A DNA stretch of 64,000 bases, from the NCBI GenBank assembly GCA_024138015.1, contig JAMXBB010000004.1:113766685-113830684 (forward strand), given 5' to 3'. This stretch comes from Lumnitzera littorea (Eukaryota > Streptophyta > Magnoliopsida > Myrtales > Combretaceae). Below the pieces are notes generated by a model. It did not search any database and was not told the DNA's origin. It worked only from the letters and a program-made list of their open reading frames with translations. Positions within the stretch are counted from its first letter, which is position 1. Every line of letters begins with the position of its first letter. The position numbers and the translations under genes are program-made. Below are positions 36,924 to 49,300 of the stretch, piece after piece.

Positions 36924-38822
36924 GGAAGAAAGAATTACAAGCTTAAAGAATATTTATTGAATAGGTTAAAACAATTTAGAACCTTATATATTTTTATTTC
37001 CAAGCCTCTGATTTTTTACCATGGTTTTCTTTTCTTTTCTTTCTTTTTTTTTTTATATATATATAAAAATGAAGAATACAAAGCTCCTTTAACGATGCCA
37101 ATTTATAAGAGCTTAGAGTGTCAAAATCAAAGGAGGTTATTTGCAGTTACCTTAAAGAAAAAGAAAATTTATGTTAGTAAAAAATTAAGAGGGAGAAAAA
37201 AAATTAGGTAAATTATAGCTTGACTCCTTAAAAACTATAAAAAATTATAGAATCCATGTTCTTGTACATGCCACACTTACACCTCTAGAGCAAGTTAATA
37301 TTGAAAAAAATTATCCTTTAACATAGTAATAAGTCAATTTCTTTTCTTTTTACATTAGCAAACAATTACAATTATTTCTTAAAGTCGATCTGTTATTGGT
37401 TTGACACGTACTGTCCAATAAAAAATTAAGTAAGTTAAGAAAAACCCTGAGATGAGATGAAAAATCAACCTAAACAAAAAAAGAAAAGGTGTATATTTAT
37501 ATAAAAGACCGACTTGATATAGCATTGGAGACAGATTTTCTGATGTCATTATTTTTCTGGAGGTATAAATATAGTAGTTAAGAAATTCAGTATTTTTAAC
37601 GCAATTTTGATAATTTTCATGGCTATTGGTGTAATTTACTCCAAAAGAAGAAAATAATTAGGTTAGCAGTTAGAACTATAAAAGAATACTTTTGGTCTGA
37701 CTAGCAAATATTTACTTGCCCAGAATAAGCATACTTGTAGAGAAAATCTTTTCCAAACATCATTTACGCTTTTTACAATTTAAAATTTACAATTATTAGA
37801 TATTAAGTCTGAAAATATTTTGATAATTTGTGGGTTTTAATGGTAAATGGTGATGTTTGGAAGCAAAAAAAAAAAAAAAAAAAAAAGGTAAATGGTGATG
37901 CAAAATATAATAGTAGCGACTGTTGGTTAACCATAGTAATTAACAACATGCGGTGCTTATTATTGTAGCTTCTACCAAATTTTCTAATGTGATTAATTTG
38001 ATCTATTTAAATTATTTATATTGAATTATATGATTTTGCCAAGACCATTTTAACCTATTAGTAGTATGAACATTGATTAACATAATGGATAGGTTCAAAT
38101 AAATGTTAGAATATAGCAAAACATGATTTTTTAAAATATCGTCAACAAAAACATATGTTAAATTTTATCTCTATACATTCATTTTGGCTAATAGTTCAGA
38201 TTTTATCACCCAATCATTCTCATGATTAAAGAAGTTGCATTTTATCTATCCTATATACAAACCATTTTTCTATAGGCACAAATAAATAAATAAATTATGG
38301 CACAAAACTCTTCTCACTATGGTCCTATGGGATCCGCAATTCTGAGAAATAAATAGGAAAATACGGGTACATCTGTATTTTTATCCACACTTTCCATTTA
38401 ACTAATAACATTTCAGATTTTATTTAAACATTATATCGGTTTTATATATCTGTCACAAATACGTGATTAGATTCTGATCAACTTTCAGACAGCATTTGCT
38501 GCTGCTGACTCAATTGTTTGGGACACTTTCAATACTTCCCTGTCTGTGGGCTATATGAGCCCTCCCTCTCAATAATTAATATGCACGTCTATTCCGGCCT
38601 TTCGGTGGGTCTTTGAGCTTGTCTTGATTACGCACGCAATAATACTCACAGCTGGAATCGTATCTCTTTGTTCTGGGATGTGATATGTACACGAGGGCAG
38701 GTTCCATATTTTATTTGTTCAAACAAATCATGCCAAGTTCTAGCCCCAAATTTCACTTTTTTTTGGAGAATAAACAAATTGATATGGAATGTCACAATCA
38801 CATCACATACTAGATATACGTA

Positions 38823-38859
<37 letters not shown>

Positions 38860-40006
38860 TAATAATAATGCATTCAGCTATTACAATTTAGTCATGAGAA
38901 TACACTATATTTTAAATTAATAAGAAGGTTGATTGATAACGAAAGAATCATTCATATTAGAAGTTTTATCCATCTTGTAGATTCGAAATTTTTTTTTATT
39001 GATATTGATACATCTTATAAATAGGTTAATTGACGTAAAAGAATCATCCCAATTGCTTCTAACCACCGGTACATAGTGGCTGCCTTATGCCTCTACCTCC
39101 ATAACACATTTATAGGTTGACTGAGAAATCGTGGCCTAGATGAGACATGATAAATAGTGAATATAACAATAAGGACATGAATTAGCTAACCCAATTTTAA
39201 TCGCTTTGACTTCAATTTGATATTAAGTCATTTTACTTGGATGTACGATTTTATTAACTCGTGAGTTGTTAGCATAATTAAGCTAGAATCAAGTTTAATA
39301 TATGTCAAGCTTCAAATCAAGTATATGCATTAATATTATTTATTAATTAAGAAAGATAATTTTCAATATATAATGGATCTAAATGAATTTAATCGAATCA
39401 TATTTAAACTTATTTATTACTGTTTCGATTTTAACTCTAGATCAACATTATGTCTATCTCTAAAGATAATAATATAGATTAACATATGTAGTTTTCGTTT
39501 CATGTTTAGCTTGCAAAGCTTGTGATACTTATTCCTATCCACCCACCGTGCTCTAATCGGAAAAAACCTACTGTTTTGTCTATAATACATACATGCATCT
39601 CCTAGCTAGAAGTCACATCAAATAAACGATACTGAAAAATAATTACATTCAAATGCTAATTCGTTTCCATAAGGATCGAAGAACATATGTAAAATTAAAA
39701 ACAAAATAAAAAAGAAGAAGGTGTTTTTATCACTCTTTCAAATACAATAATAATACATCAGGTGTAGTAACGACAAAATTACATGACATTATTATTTTTC
39801 TGTACCGACTTATGAGGCAAACAATTAAAAATAAAAAATTGACCTCAAACCTTTAAAAAACGAAAAATTTTGTATGTATCAGCATGTACCGACATGGTAT
39901 ATCACTCCTAACAAACTTTTTCTTTCTGTATGGTCCCGTGTGAATTTATAAAAAGGAAAAAAAAAAAAAAATTGAATATACATCATAAGTCACAATTGTG
40001 TCAAGC
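36924..40006. other. Intergenic DNA downstream of MYB gene
   Basis: AT-rich and without a recognised gene. An inverted GTAAATTA pair (37208 and 37636) could mark a small MITE. A (AAT)n tract lies at 38823-38870 and a poly-A run at 37866-37886. The stretch 38460-38740 has more balanced composition but no identifiable product. Confidence 0.45.
38823..38870. repeat. (AAT)n microsatellite
   Basis: About 15 AAT/TAA units with one AAAAAT interruption. Confidence 0.95.
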
Positions 40007-41374
40007 TCAAATTTGTTGGAACATATCGAAATTTGCTTCTGTTAAATCTTCCGAAAGTGACGTTAATGGATAGTTACTGAAATCAATCTCGGAATGTTGT
40101 TCCTCCACTTGCCATGGACACGATGATCCATTTTGCTTCATATCTTCTTCATCGCCAAACCTCGTACCGCCATTGACCTGAAATTGGAACAAGCAATCCA
40201 ATTTGTTCTCCCCATTTCCGCTCCATGATGAAATCGAAAATCCTCCACCAGCAGCATTATTATTGTTGTTGTTGTTGTTGTTATTCTCGAAAACGTTATT
40301 CATCATCTGAACCCCACCGGAGTAGTTGCTACTACTGTTTGATCCATTGCTAGAACAAGTTATTCTAGACCCGGAATTATTATCCGAGAATTCAGTCCCC
40401 GCCATTGCTCCATGATCGAAACTCATCAAACTTGGCATCGTCGAGAACTCAAAGCTCGAGTTTGAACCGAACCCGATTGGATCGACGCCTGCTTGGAACT
40501 CGAAACACGGGAAATTGGGCTCGTAGGTGGTTTTATTTGTGTAAGGCTCCAAAATGCCAGCACCATCATAGTATGTGTCGTTTATAAGGAATGTTGGAAG
40601 TGGCTTGGTGTGTATTGGTGGTTGCACATTGCTAGTATTGTTGGTGTTTTCGTCTTTCACTTGGATTTCGCAAATCGGGTTGTGTGTAACCGGGTCAATG
40701 CCCTGCTTTAATAGCTTCTTCTTCAAACAGGAGTTCCAGAAATTCTTTATCTCATTGTCGGTTCGACCGGGCAATCGAGCCGCGATTTGAGCCCACCTGT
40801 ATAGGCCATTTCATGAAAAAATGAGAAGAATATGATCCAATTTCCGTTTTATTAAAATTATAATACTTTTTTTTTTTTTTTTCCAATTTACCAAAATATG
40901 TACCTGTTTCCAAGAATTTTGTGGAAAGTGATGATTTGATCCTCTTCTTCCTGTGAGAAAGTTCCTCTCTTTAGGTCAGGCCTCAAGTAATTGATCCACC
41001 TCAGTCTGCAACTCTTTCCACATCTTTGCAATCCTGAAAATATGAATTAAAAACAGATTTTAAATCATTTTGATTTGCAAAGTCATATAGTTTCTTCTCA
41101 ATGAGAAATGGATGAGATATATATTATTTACGAATGAATCGAATCGCCGTTGGGCTGATTCTCAATAAGACCGCTCTGCCATTTACTGTACCACTCTGTC
41201 GCGTATTTAAAAAAAGAAAAAAGCGAAATGTAATCAATTACCGGCTAGTTTGGGAACTGAACTCCAGCAACCGACACCATATCGAGTAATGTAATTGAAC
41301 AGTTTCTCATCTTCTTCGGGAGACCACAACCCTTTCCTTAGTTTCTGCTTCAGACAACATGAATGTCTTCCCAT
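40007..41374 (-). CDS. R2R3-MYB transcription factor, MYB61/MYB86-like
   Basis: Three exons on the minus strand, 41374-41242 (133 nt), 41033-40904 (130 nt) and 40796-40007 (790 nt), give 350 aa. Both introns (208 and 107 bp) are GT...AG, and the 133/130 nt exon sizes are the standard R2R3-MYB pattern. Start MGRHSCCLKQKLRKGLWSPE is diagnostic of the MYB61/MYB86/MYB55/MYB50 group. The R2 repeat ends in LQRCGKSCRLRWINYLRPDL and R3 carries LPGRTDNEIKNFWNSCLKKK, followed by GIDPVTHNP. These two repeats bind AC-type promoter elements in the nucleus. The tail is Ser/Asn-rich with about ten consecutive Asn near residue 260 and ends ...FDMFQQI. An in-frame ATG at 41416 would add 14 residues, but the 41374 start fits the family. 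The group acts in carbon partitioning, secondary wall, mucilage or stomatal programmes; the exact role here is unknown. Confidence 0.95.
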
Positions 41375-41617
41375 TTTTTTTTTTTTTTTTTCCCAATGAA
41401 TTAACTGTAAGGACAATGATGTATCCTATAAAAAGGAAACAAGAAAACACACTCTTTGCTCGCTTGATGTCAGAACAAATGATGATCCTGATATGTGAGC
41501 TGATATATTAGATGTTTGTATGGACAGGCACAAGAACAGAATAATAATATAAATCAAGAATTGTGTTTGATGATTTGAAGGAAACAAAATTCAAACATGC
41601 TTAGATTTCAAGTTAAC

Positions 41618-41643
41618 AGAGAGAGAGAGAGAGAGAGAGAGAG
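41618..41643. repeat. (AG)n tract upstream of MYB gene
   Basis: Thirteen AG units, reading (CT)n in the direction of MYB transcription, about 245 bases before the ATG. CT-rich tracts are common in plant core promoters and leaders and can bind GAGA-type factors. A role is possible but unproven. Confidence 0.9.
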
Positions 41644-41888
41644 GAAGCAATCAAGTGGTTTTTACGCAAATATGGTTCTGCTTTTTGCATTGGACTGGAT
41701 TGGTTTTTAAGATATCTCCATGTCTGGAAACTGGGAGAAAAAATAAAAAAAAAAAGAAAGAAAGTGAAGTAAATGAGGATAATTCTATAAACGTGCATTA
41801 AAGTTTAATGTAAGTGCATGTAATTAGAGTTTAGGTTTGTTACATAAATGTCCGTGGAAATTATATCATGGTTGCTTTAAAAATTTGA

Positions 41889-41921
<33 letters not shown>

Positions 41922-43090
41922 TTTATATCGAAGCTCAAATTAATAAAAGCAATTACCGACTACTATCTATTTTTAATCAATCTCAATCAACTTTTATATT
42001 GCTTTCATTCGAACTATTTTTTTATTGTATTATGATGATATGATTGTAATTTAGAATCTTTATTTTCAAGTTCCGGGTTTCCATTTTCTAAACACGACCA
42101 AAATGAAAATACAAATATACTTAGCCCTATTCAAATAACAAAACTAAGAACAGATGGAACTGAAATTAAAAGTAATTTTTGTACAAATAACTTTAGTTTA
42201 AGGTTACTATATGATGTAGATTCTCCTTGTTCCAGTAATTTTGTCATGCTATTAGGGCACTTTTTACTAGAAAAAAAAAAAGAAATTTTTTTTCTTTTTT
42301 CTCTTTTTACATAATTGTACAAAGTTACTAAAACTAAGCTCATGTATTTTAAGAATAGTCGTTAAAAACCCTAATTATAATTACTTACGATAATCTAGAA
42401 TTTTTGTCACCTTATTTTAAACACAAATTCTAGACAAAAATGAATAATTATATATAGTAAGACCATAAGGGCGGCCGACACCTGTGTGGGTTCCATGCAT
42501 ATATTTGACTACAACGATAATACATGTACCTTCCAGATTCGACGAACTATTCACAGGATTCTTAAAAAGGTTTACAAAAAAAAAGAAAAAAAAGAAAAAA
42601 AAAAAGAGAACACTAAAAAGACATGAAAAGCTTTCTTTTGCATTTTGTTTAAAGAAAAGAGCTCCTTTTTCCATGCCCGGCTCTAAAGGGCAATGACTTT
42701 TTTGTTTTTCCCATTTTCCATTGATTTTACTAAACTTATATTATTAAATCTCGAGCCTATTGTAACTTAATGTTATAAATACTAATTTTTCAATAAGATG
42801 ATATCTTTATTAATCAATTGGGAAAAAAAAAAGAAACTATTATTAAAAAAATCTAAATGTCAAGATAGAAAAATGCATTAAATTCAAGAAAGATGAATAT
42901 TAGATAGCAAATAAAAACTCCATCAAAATGTGTGGAAATGACTTGAAAAAGAAGCTATGATACATTTAACACATCTTAATACAGTTTTAAAAATTATGTT
43001 AATTCCTAAGTAGTTGAGAAAGTGTACCTTTTGGTGTATTTTTTGAAAATAAAGGAGATTTACCATGCTACTTAGATTCATTACTCTTAT
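41644..43090. other. MYB upstream region and spacer
   Basis: AT-rich with a (TA)n run at 41897-41921 and several poly-A/T stretches (42269-42300, 42570-42606). No gene recognised. The proximal part presumably holds MYB regulatory sequence, but no specific site can be defended. Confidence 0.4.
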
Positions 43091-43164
43091 GGCATGTTTG
43101 ATTTATAAAATGGGGTAAGATAAGAATAAAATTGTAATTTTGTTAAAAATGGAATAAAGACGTA

Positions 43165-44071
43165 TTGATAGGTTATTCTAGGCCCAAGCTTCAAAAGCTT
43201 AGATCCAAAGTATCTCTTCTTGCTCAAGTACTCTCAAGCACTACTTCTAGCCTCTCCCCTCAACAGTTTAACCTGTTTAAGTTCCACCCCCCCCCCCCCC
43301 CAAGGTTCACTTTAGACTAAGGTAAGTAGCTTGTTTAGGTCTCCTTGAGGATGCCTCTTCGGATATTGCTTGAGGGTTGTCTTATATGGTTTGCCAATGA
43401 GTCATCATGGTTTTCTTAGGCCTCTCCCGAGCACCTTTCCACTTACCTTCCTTAAGTCCCTTGAAGACTCCATCTAGAGCATCTTATGAACCTAACTCTT
43501 CGATCCTCAAGGCTTGAGGACTCCTTAATGGTTGGGCTACCTTGATCTAAGCTTGCCATGTAACACCAACACTAACTCCTAAGCATATGCCATGTGCTTT
43601 GGACATGGTTTAGAGCCTTCGGTACCTTTGTTGCTCTCTCTCTCTTTCTTCATTAAATACTATCTAGCATTCGTTGTACGACATCTGAATTCAGCCACCT
43701 TAGATGTGACATCCACCCATGCTTCGGATGTGATAACTACCCTTTCAAAGTTTCACAACTAGTAAGGCAGCTTTGCCCTCTCCCATACTGTGCACCCATA
43801 TTTTGCATCGACTATATACGAGTTATTCCTAGCTAACCACGCATCCTTAGTAGTAAGTTGTATGTCTTATAAATAGGTCATGGAGCCAAAGGTACAGGGG
43901 ATTCCACTCTTAGAACACTTACTTAATTCTTTGAGATGCATATTCTTCCTCCTTTTCCTTCCTTTACTAACTTAAGCATTGAAAGGCTCTTATTGGCTTA
44001 GTCATAGAGGGCTTTTTTATGAATCTACCATCACACACAACTATTGGACCATTAGAACACTACTCACACTA
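43165..44071 (-). repeat. Solo-LTR-like repeat (0.9 kb)
   Basis: Plus-strand ends TTGATAGGTTATTCTAGG and ACTACTCACACTA are flanked on both sides by AGACGTA (43158-43164 and 44072-44078). Homologous to 49891-50731 in inverted orientation, including CCTTTGGCTCC...TATTTATA on the minus strand, which looks like a TATA region. No coding sequence. It is probably a solo LTR, though the family is not identified and the 7-bp flank match is longer than the usual 5. Confidence 0.6.
43287..43301 (+). repeat. Poly-C run (C15)
   Basis: Fifteen uninterrupted C residues inside the solo-LTR-like repeat. Rare in this AT-rich window. Confidence 0.95.
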
Positions 44072-44222
44072 AGACGTAATAGTTATTCCTTATAGATATG
44101 AAAATATGTAGTAAAAAGAATTAATGAATAGCTATTCGCTTAATCTTATAAAGGAATCATAATTCCACATTTTTAAATACTAGTAATTTCATAAAATAGT
44201 CATTCTTTTAACCAAACATAGG

Positions 44223-45130
44223 AATAAGTTGATAGGTGAGAAATAGTTATTCTATTCCAACCTTATGAAGTCAACTAAATGTGCAATTATTAACATTTCG
44301 ATGGTTAAATTTTTAATGTAATTTAATACCATGGAATGACTTCTTGGACTAATGGTAGACCTAAGAGAGTTGGGTCCAATTTTAGGGAGATCTTAAAGAG
44401 ATTTGGCAAGTAAACTTTTAGTAGGGATCGTTGGACTACTTTGTCTATTCTTGATCTTTCTTGATTGTCTTAATGAAGAGGAAAGCCGTTTAACGAGCTT
44501 TGGTTCTTCATAAATCTTCATAGGTTTCTTTTACAAAGGTTTAGGCTTGTTCTATAAAGCTTATAAAGCATTAGGCTTAGCCATACATCTTTTCTTATAA
44601 AAACTCATGGAATTATAAAAGGTTGAACATGATCTTGTATGTTGAATGTTAAAAGCGATCCAATGGTTGCCATCAACATTCTGTCTCTTCTACCTATATC
44701 TAGAATTATCTAATAGTCAAGATTGGGTACTAACATTCATAAATAAAGAAGTCCTTCTCCTCATTTGTAACAATTAAGTACTAGTAAGCATTTGACAATC
44801 ATTGACATTTTTTTGGAATAGCTCTACGAATAATCTAAATAGCCAATTAATTAATAGCAAAAGAATAATGATTAAGAATGCTTAATTCAATCCACCACCA
44901 CTTGTGCACCTCAAGAAATCAAGTTTCTCCCATGCGTCTCTTTGACAACATTTCTCTACATATCATCAGCTTAATATTTCTCTAAGCCCATCAAGAAGCA
45001 ACTTGTATGTAATCAACCATTTATAGCAACCTTACCATACACTTATTAACAAGTTATCTAAATCTTTTATTTACTAAAGAGTAAAGATAGAATAAGGCAT
45101 AGGACAATTCATTTGCACTTACCCTATTGC
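44223..45130. other. Spacer, no gene recognised
   Basis: AT-rich, with no defensible coding or repeat structure seen. Confidence 0.4.
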
Positions 45131-45861
45131 TAGAGGTGAGTAGGTATAAGGTAAGCAGTGGCCCTATACGTACCTTACTCTAAAGTACTAGTTCTTAAAT
45201 TATAGAATTAGTACCTATATTATGATACCATAGAACTACCTTAGAACATGTATCTTATAATAAGACACATAAAGCCTAGAGTATCTTATAGAACCTATAA
45301 AATTAAAAAGATCTACATTCAATGTGAAGTTTAAAGTTTCAACTTGTAGTGAATTAAAGTACAGAGATAAGGAATAAAGTTTCAACTTTTATGAGAAGTT
45401 AGTATGTGTATCTTTCTTGTAGTACAAAAGAAGTTACTAATGAGAAGAAATCGCATAAGAGAGTTGGAAATAATAGTAGAGATAGGTCACTAATAGGGAA
45501 GAAATGGGGACAAGAGTGATAAAAAAAGATAGAAATGTATAATTGAGATGAGAGAGAATTAGAAATTTAAATGCTTGAGGTTTATGGATTCTTATGGATA
45601 ATGGGGTTGGGCTATTATTTGTATGTTTATTTCTTTTTTTTTTTAATGGACTAGAACATATAAGGTAGAAATATAATATTATTTTGTATTCATTATTATT
45701 ATTGTATAATAATTTTAATACGATGGATATATGATATCATAAAACCTATATCATGTATATACTATAAATTAGAGGGTAGATATAAAATATGGAGACACCG
45801 AATCCTTCCTACTCTATTGGAATAGGTAGTTTCCTTTTGAGACCATCCATACTCATCTCCA
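45131..45861. mobile_element. Possible hAT-type non-autonomous element (731 bp)
   Basis: Left end TAGAGGTGAGTAGGTAT and inverted right end TGGAGATGAGTATGGAT match at 13 of 17, and TAGRGGTGAG is a common plant hAT terminus. The flanking octamers do not match, so either the target duplication has decayed or the boundary is off. No transposase. Confidence 0.4.
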
Positions 45862-46182
45862 ATCTACTTAAAACTTACCTAAAACCAAACTAGTCATAGG
45901 AGATATTACATGTTATGTGACATGACAAAATCACCTATTTGACCACCATTTTCTATCTTGTATGGTATTAAATTTACATTTCATTTATGTTACATGTAAT
46001 TGTTTGGCATAAAAGAAAAAAATCTGACATGTAATTGTTTTATTTTAAATTGCTAAAAAAATTAATCTAATTATTAAATGATCTTAAACAAGATGATTGG
46101 CGGTGAGTCAAAGAAGTCGAATATTTCACCATTTAAATAATCATTATCTTGAATTGTATACGCTTAGGTTTTCTTCTAGACC

Positions 46183-46203
46183 AAAAAAAAAAAAAAAAAA
46201 AAA
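46183..46203 (+). repeat. Poly-A run (A21)
   Basis: Homopolymer of 21 A residues. Confidence 0.9.
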
Positions 46204-46281
46204 CGAAAAAGCCTTCTGTTTTTTTTCTTTATTGGGCCAACGCAATGGCAATAAGTTCGTTGAAGAAGCTTTAATCAATGA

Positions 46282-46306
46282 ACGTGGCACCCCCACGTGG
46301 GGATAA
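46282..46306 (+). promoter_or_regulatory. ABRE / G-box / I-box-like cluster
   Basis: ACGTGGC (46282-46288) is followed after four bases by palindromic CCACGTGG (46293-46300) and then GATAAGG. ACGTGGC and CACGTG are the classic targets of ABF/bZIP and bHLH factors, and paired ACGT cores are typical of ABA- or light-responsive promoters. No gene is visible within about 700 bp downstream, so function is uncertain. Confidence 0.4.
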
Positions 46307-49300
46307 GGACACATAAAATGTTGCAATAGGGTTAGTCTAATTAATAAACTCCACCTAAATTTGATGCTTTAGTTAGTTTCATGATCAATAATATAACACA
46401 TCCAAACAGCTGTATTCATTTATTTGTCTCCTTTTAATCTTCTAGTGGAAAAATTCTTATTATTTCATCAGCAAATTCTGCCATTCAAAGCCCTAATAAT
46501 GTGGCCTTAATACTAACAGCTAAGCAACGAATATAAAAAAGCAACACATCCATCCAATGTCCTTTTTCTTCATTAACAGGTGGAGTGAGGAAGAAGATAT
46601 AAATAATTAGTCCGAAGAAACTCTTACTCATCATTTAACTCATTTTCCTCTATAATTTTCCTTTTAAAAAAAAAAAATTAAACACATGTCAAATCGTTAC
46701 AACGTATTTAGCTGATTATAAAGAGAATGGAAAGCATTAAACCCCACCCCACACCAACCCCNTTAACATTAGTTATTGGCATTTGTTTATAGGATTTTAA
46801 GACTTTGAGTGTAGGGGTTAAACTAAATTCGAGGTTGCCATCAAGGGCTTCAAGAGTTTGCATTAAGGTTTTTTCAACACTGCCTCTTAAGTTCAAGGTT
46901 AGTTATCTTGCCAATATTAAGGGTATCTTTCGAGAAATCTTATTAACTTTTAGCCCCCTATCTAGGAAGTTTGCTGGGTTTACAATAATAAAATGGAATA
47001 TTCAATTTTCAATTCATCTTAACAAATCAACTTTTATAAATTAATTAATAAGTTTCATTGCTAACATTGTTAGTTTCAATCTTACTTAGACAAGATAAAA
47101 ATCTGAAGTTCACTAGGAATTTAAAATAAGTATTTCCCATCGACACCACCACCCCCCCAAAAAAAAAAAAAAAAAGAGAGAATGGAAAGAACGGGTCACC
47201 TCTTCTTTCAGTACAAATTGAAAGTGCTATTAGTATATTTATTCCTTTAATTGCAATTACAAGTATAATTGATTTCGTTCATCTAATATACACATAGGAT
47301 ATAAATTCATTTTCATCACTCTATTAAAGAAAATATATTTCAATGTTTGAAAAGTTGTAAATAGATAAAAGAAATAGATGTTAATATCAAGTGATTCATA
47401 ATAATGAAAAATTTCATTTCTGCAAATTGGATCCCCATATGTGTTTTCAACAAAACCCTATGCTATTACATATGAAGAACAATTAATGCAGACATCATTT
47501 GAATTTCTTTTTTTTTTTTTTCCCGTATGTGGTAACATGCAATTGATAAGAAAATATATTTAAATAAGGATACGTCAATGTGCCATCTTTTGATTTTTTT
47601 GTTTTTTTACTTCTTTAATGATTCAAAAAGTGAAAGTTTGAGAAACTTGAGTAATTTTTTTCTGATTTTCTTGCAATTAATTTTTTGATATGTATGATCA
47701 TTTCTAAAAAGACATTTTTTTCCCCTTTCAATTCTTTAACAATCAGTCCGGGTAGCATTCATTATATAAAAAGAAAAAAAATCCATTACTACAAATATAT
47801 CATGTATTTGAATTTATAGTAACGATAGGGGATACTATTAATAAAATTATTTATATTTTCATGCATTAAAATTTTATTAATACTTAATTGGTATTGTTAC
47901 TTTCATATGGCATGTTAGCAATATTAAAGGGAACTTTTACGAATCTGTAAATATATTTTATGAAATCGGTTCAACTCTTCATCTCAATTTTAATTTTATA
48001 TTTATTAGATTTAAACTATTGAAAATATAATTATTTTAATAGTTTAAATATAATAGTAAATATAAAATAAAATATGAGATGAATAACTGAATTCATCCAA
48101 CACTAAATATAATGATAAAAAAAAAATTCTTAAAACTTTCCTTCCATCCAAGTATGGGAAATTAAACCCTAAAAGGATTGACCGACAGGCGACAGTAATT
48201 CTCCTTCCTCATTCACCAAAAAAAAACATTATCATCCAGACAAAGTACGCACAATCCCGCTAAGACACCCACACAATGATCATAGTTATATCTGGTTACA
48301 AATATTGTCTGTCTGCAGTCATTTTGTGATCATTTACACCACCAACAAGCTTTAATCCCCTGTTGCCGTTAACAATCGTCTTTCTTTGACTTTTGATTCT
48401 TTATTTGCAAAGATCTATATCATGCTTACGATCGACGGCTGAGAGAGAGTGTCGGTTTAAATTGTGTTGCATGTGATGAGTATGAAAAAGTAATATGTGA
48501 AGAATGATTGTTTTTGTGTGCGCTTCTGAGTCGGGTCCATGAAGATCTTGGATCACACGTGAAAAAGAACTTGTCGGGGTGTGAAAGAAATCATCATTTT
48601 TTCGTGGTCGGCTTCTTTTGAAAATTTTAATTTTTATTTAACATCAAATGTCACATCACTATTCACTAGTCTAGTTTCAACGTACGTTAAAACTAAGAAT
48701 AAAAATAAAATGAATTTGCCCCAATGTAGACGACATTTGCATATAGATAATGAGTGTAATTCGTTTCATTACATGCTGCGAAAGGAAAGCCATCAACAGT
48801 TTTATTCCAAGACTCTACGGTTTGCATTTATACTTGATAAGTTCTACTGTGTTATTACCTGATGTACTTGATGATTGTACCATCACTTTATTTTAACTTT
48901 TCAAAGGTAAACTATCCCAATTGGATGGAACTACAATCCACCATGTAACATGCTTGCTGATGGAGCTCAACATTGAAAATCATGAGACGCTTAAACCTAG
49001 GAACTCATATACGTGGGTTGACTCTAGGATGGGTGTTAAGTATTATGGAAACAGGTCAATTTTTAAAATTTCTTTTAAATTTATAATTATCAATATTGTT
49101 AAATTTGTACTGAGAGGTTGGTTTAGGAACAAGAATATGTTGAAGATCGATACGGTCGGAGAGGGATTAAACCAAGGTTAATAAAAGTATTAGAATGTAA
49201 TATATATTTATTTATAAAGTAATAAAATTATCTACCAAATTGAGATCTAAAAGTTTAGAACCTTATATATTTTAAATTGTATTTTTCTTTGATTTACATT

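Larger units (their letters stand above)
43091..44222. mobile_element. Candidate MITE (~218 bp) split by a solo-LTR-like insert
   Basis: The outer ends GGCATGTTTGATTTATAAAATGG and, inverted from the right, CCTATGTTTGGTTAAAAGAATG match at about 16 of 22 positions. Without the 0.9 kb insert at 43165-44071 and one copy of AGACGTA, the two halves form a ~218 bp AT-rich unit, a normal MITE size. The target duplication of the MITE itself is not clear. Confidence 0.4.

Noticed and set aside
37208..37643. Inverted GTAAATTA pair suggesting a MITE
   Set aside because: The inverted match is only about 8 bases in very AT-rich DNA and no target duplication could be placed.
38646..38873. Tyrosine-rich minus-strand frame
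   Set aside because: The tyrosine run is the (AAT)n microsatellite read in one frame; the rest has no recognisable similarity.
46708..47044. Opposed small open frames around a shared segment
   Set aside because: No family recognised, no splice or start context, and one frame crosses the N at 46762.
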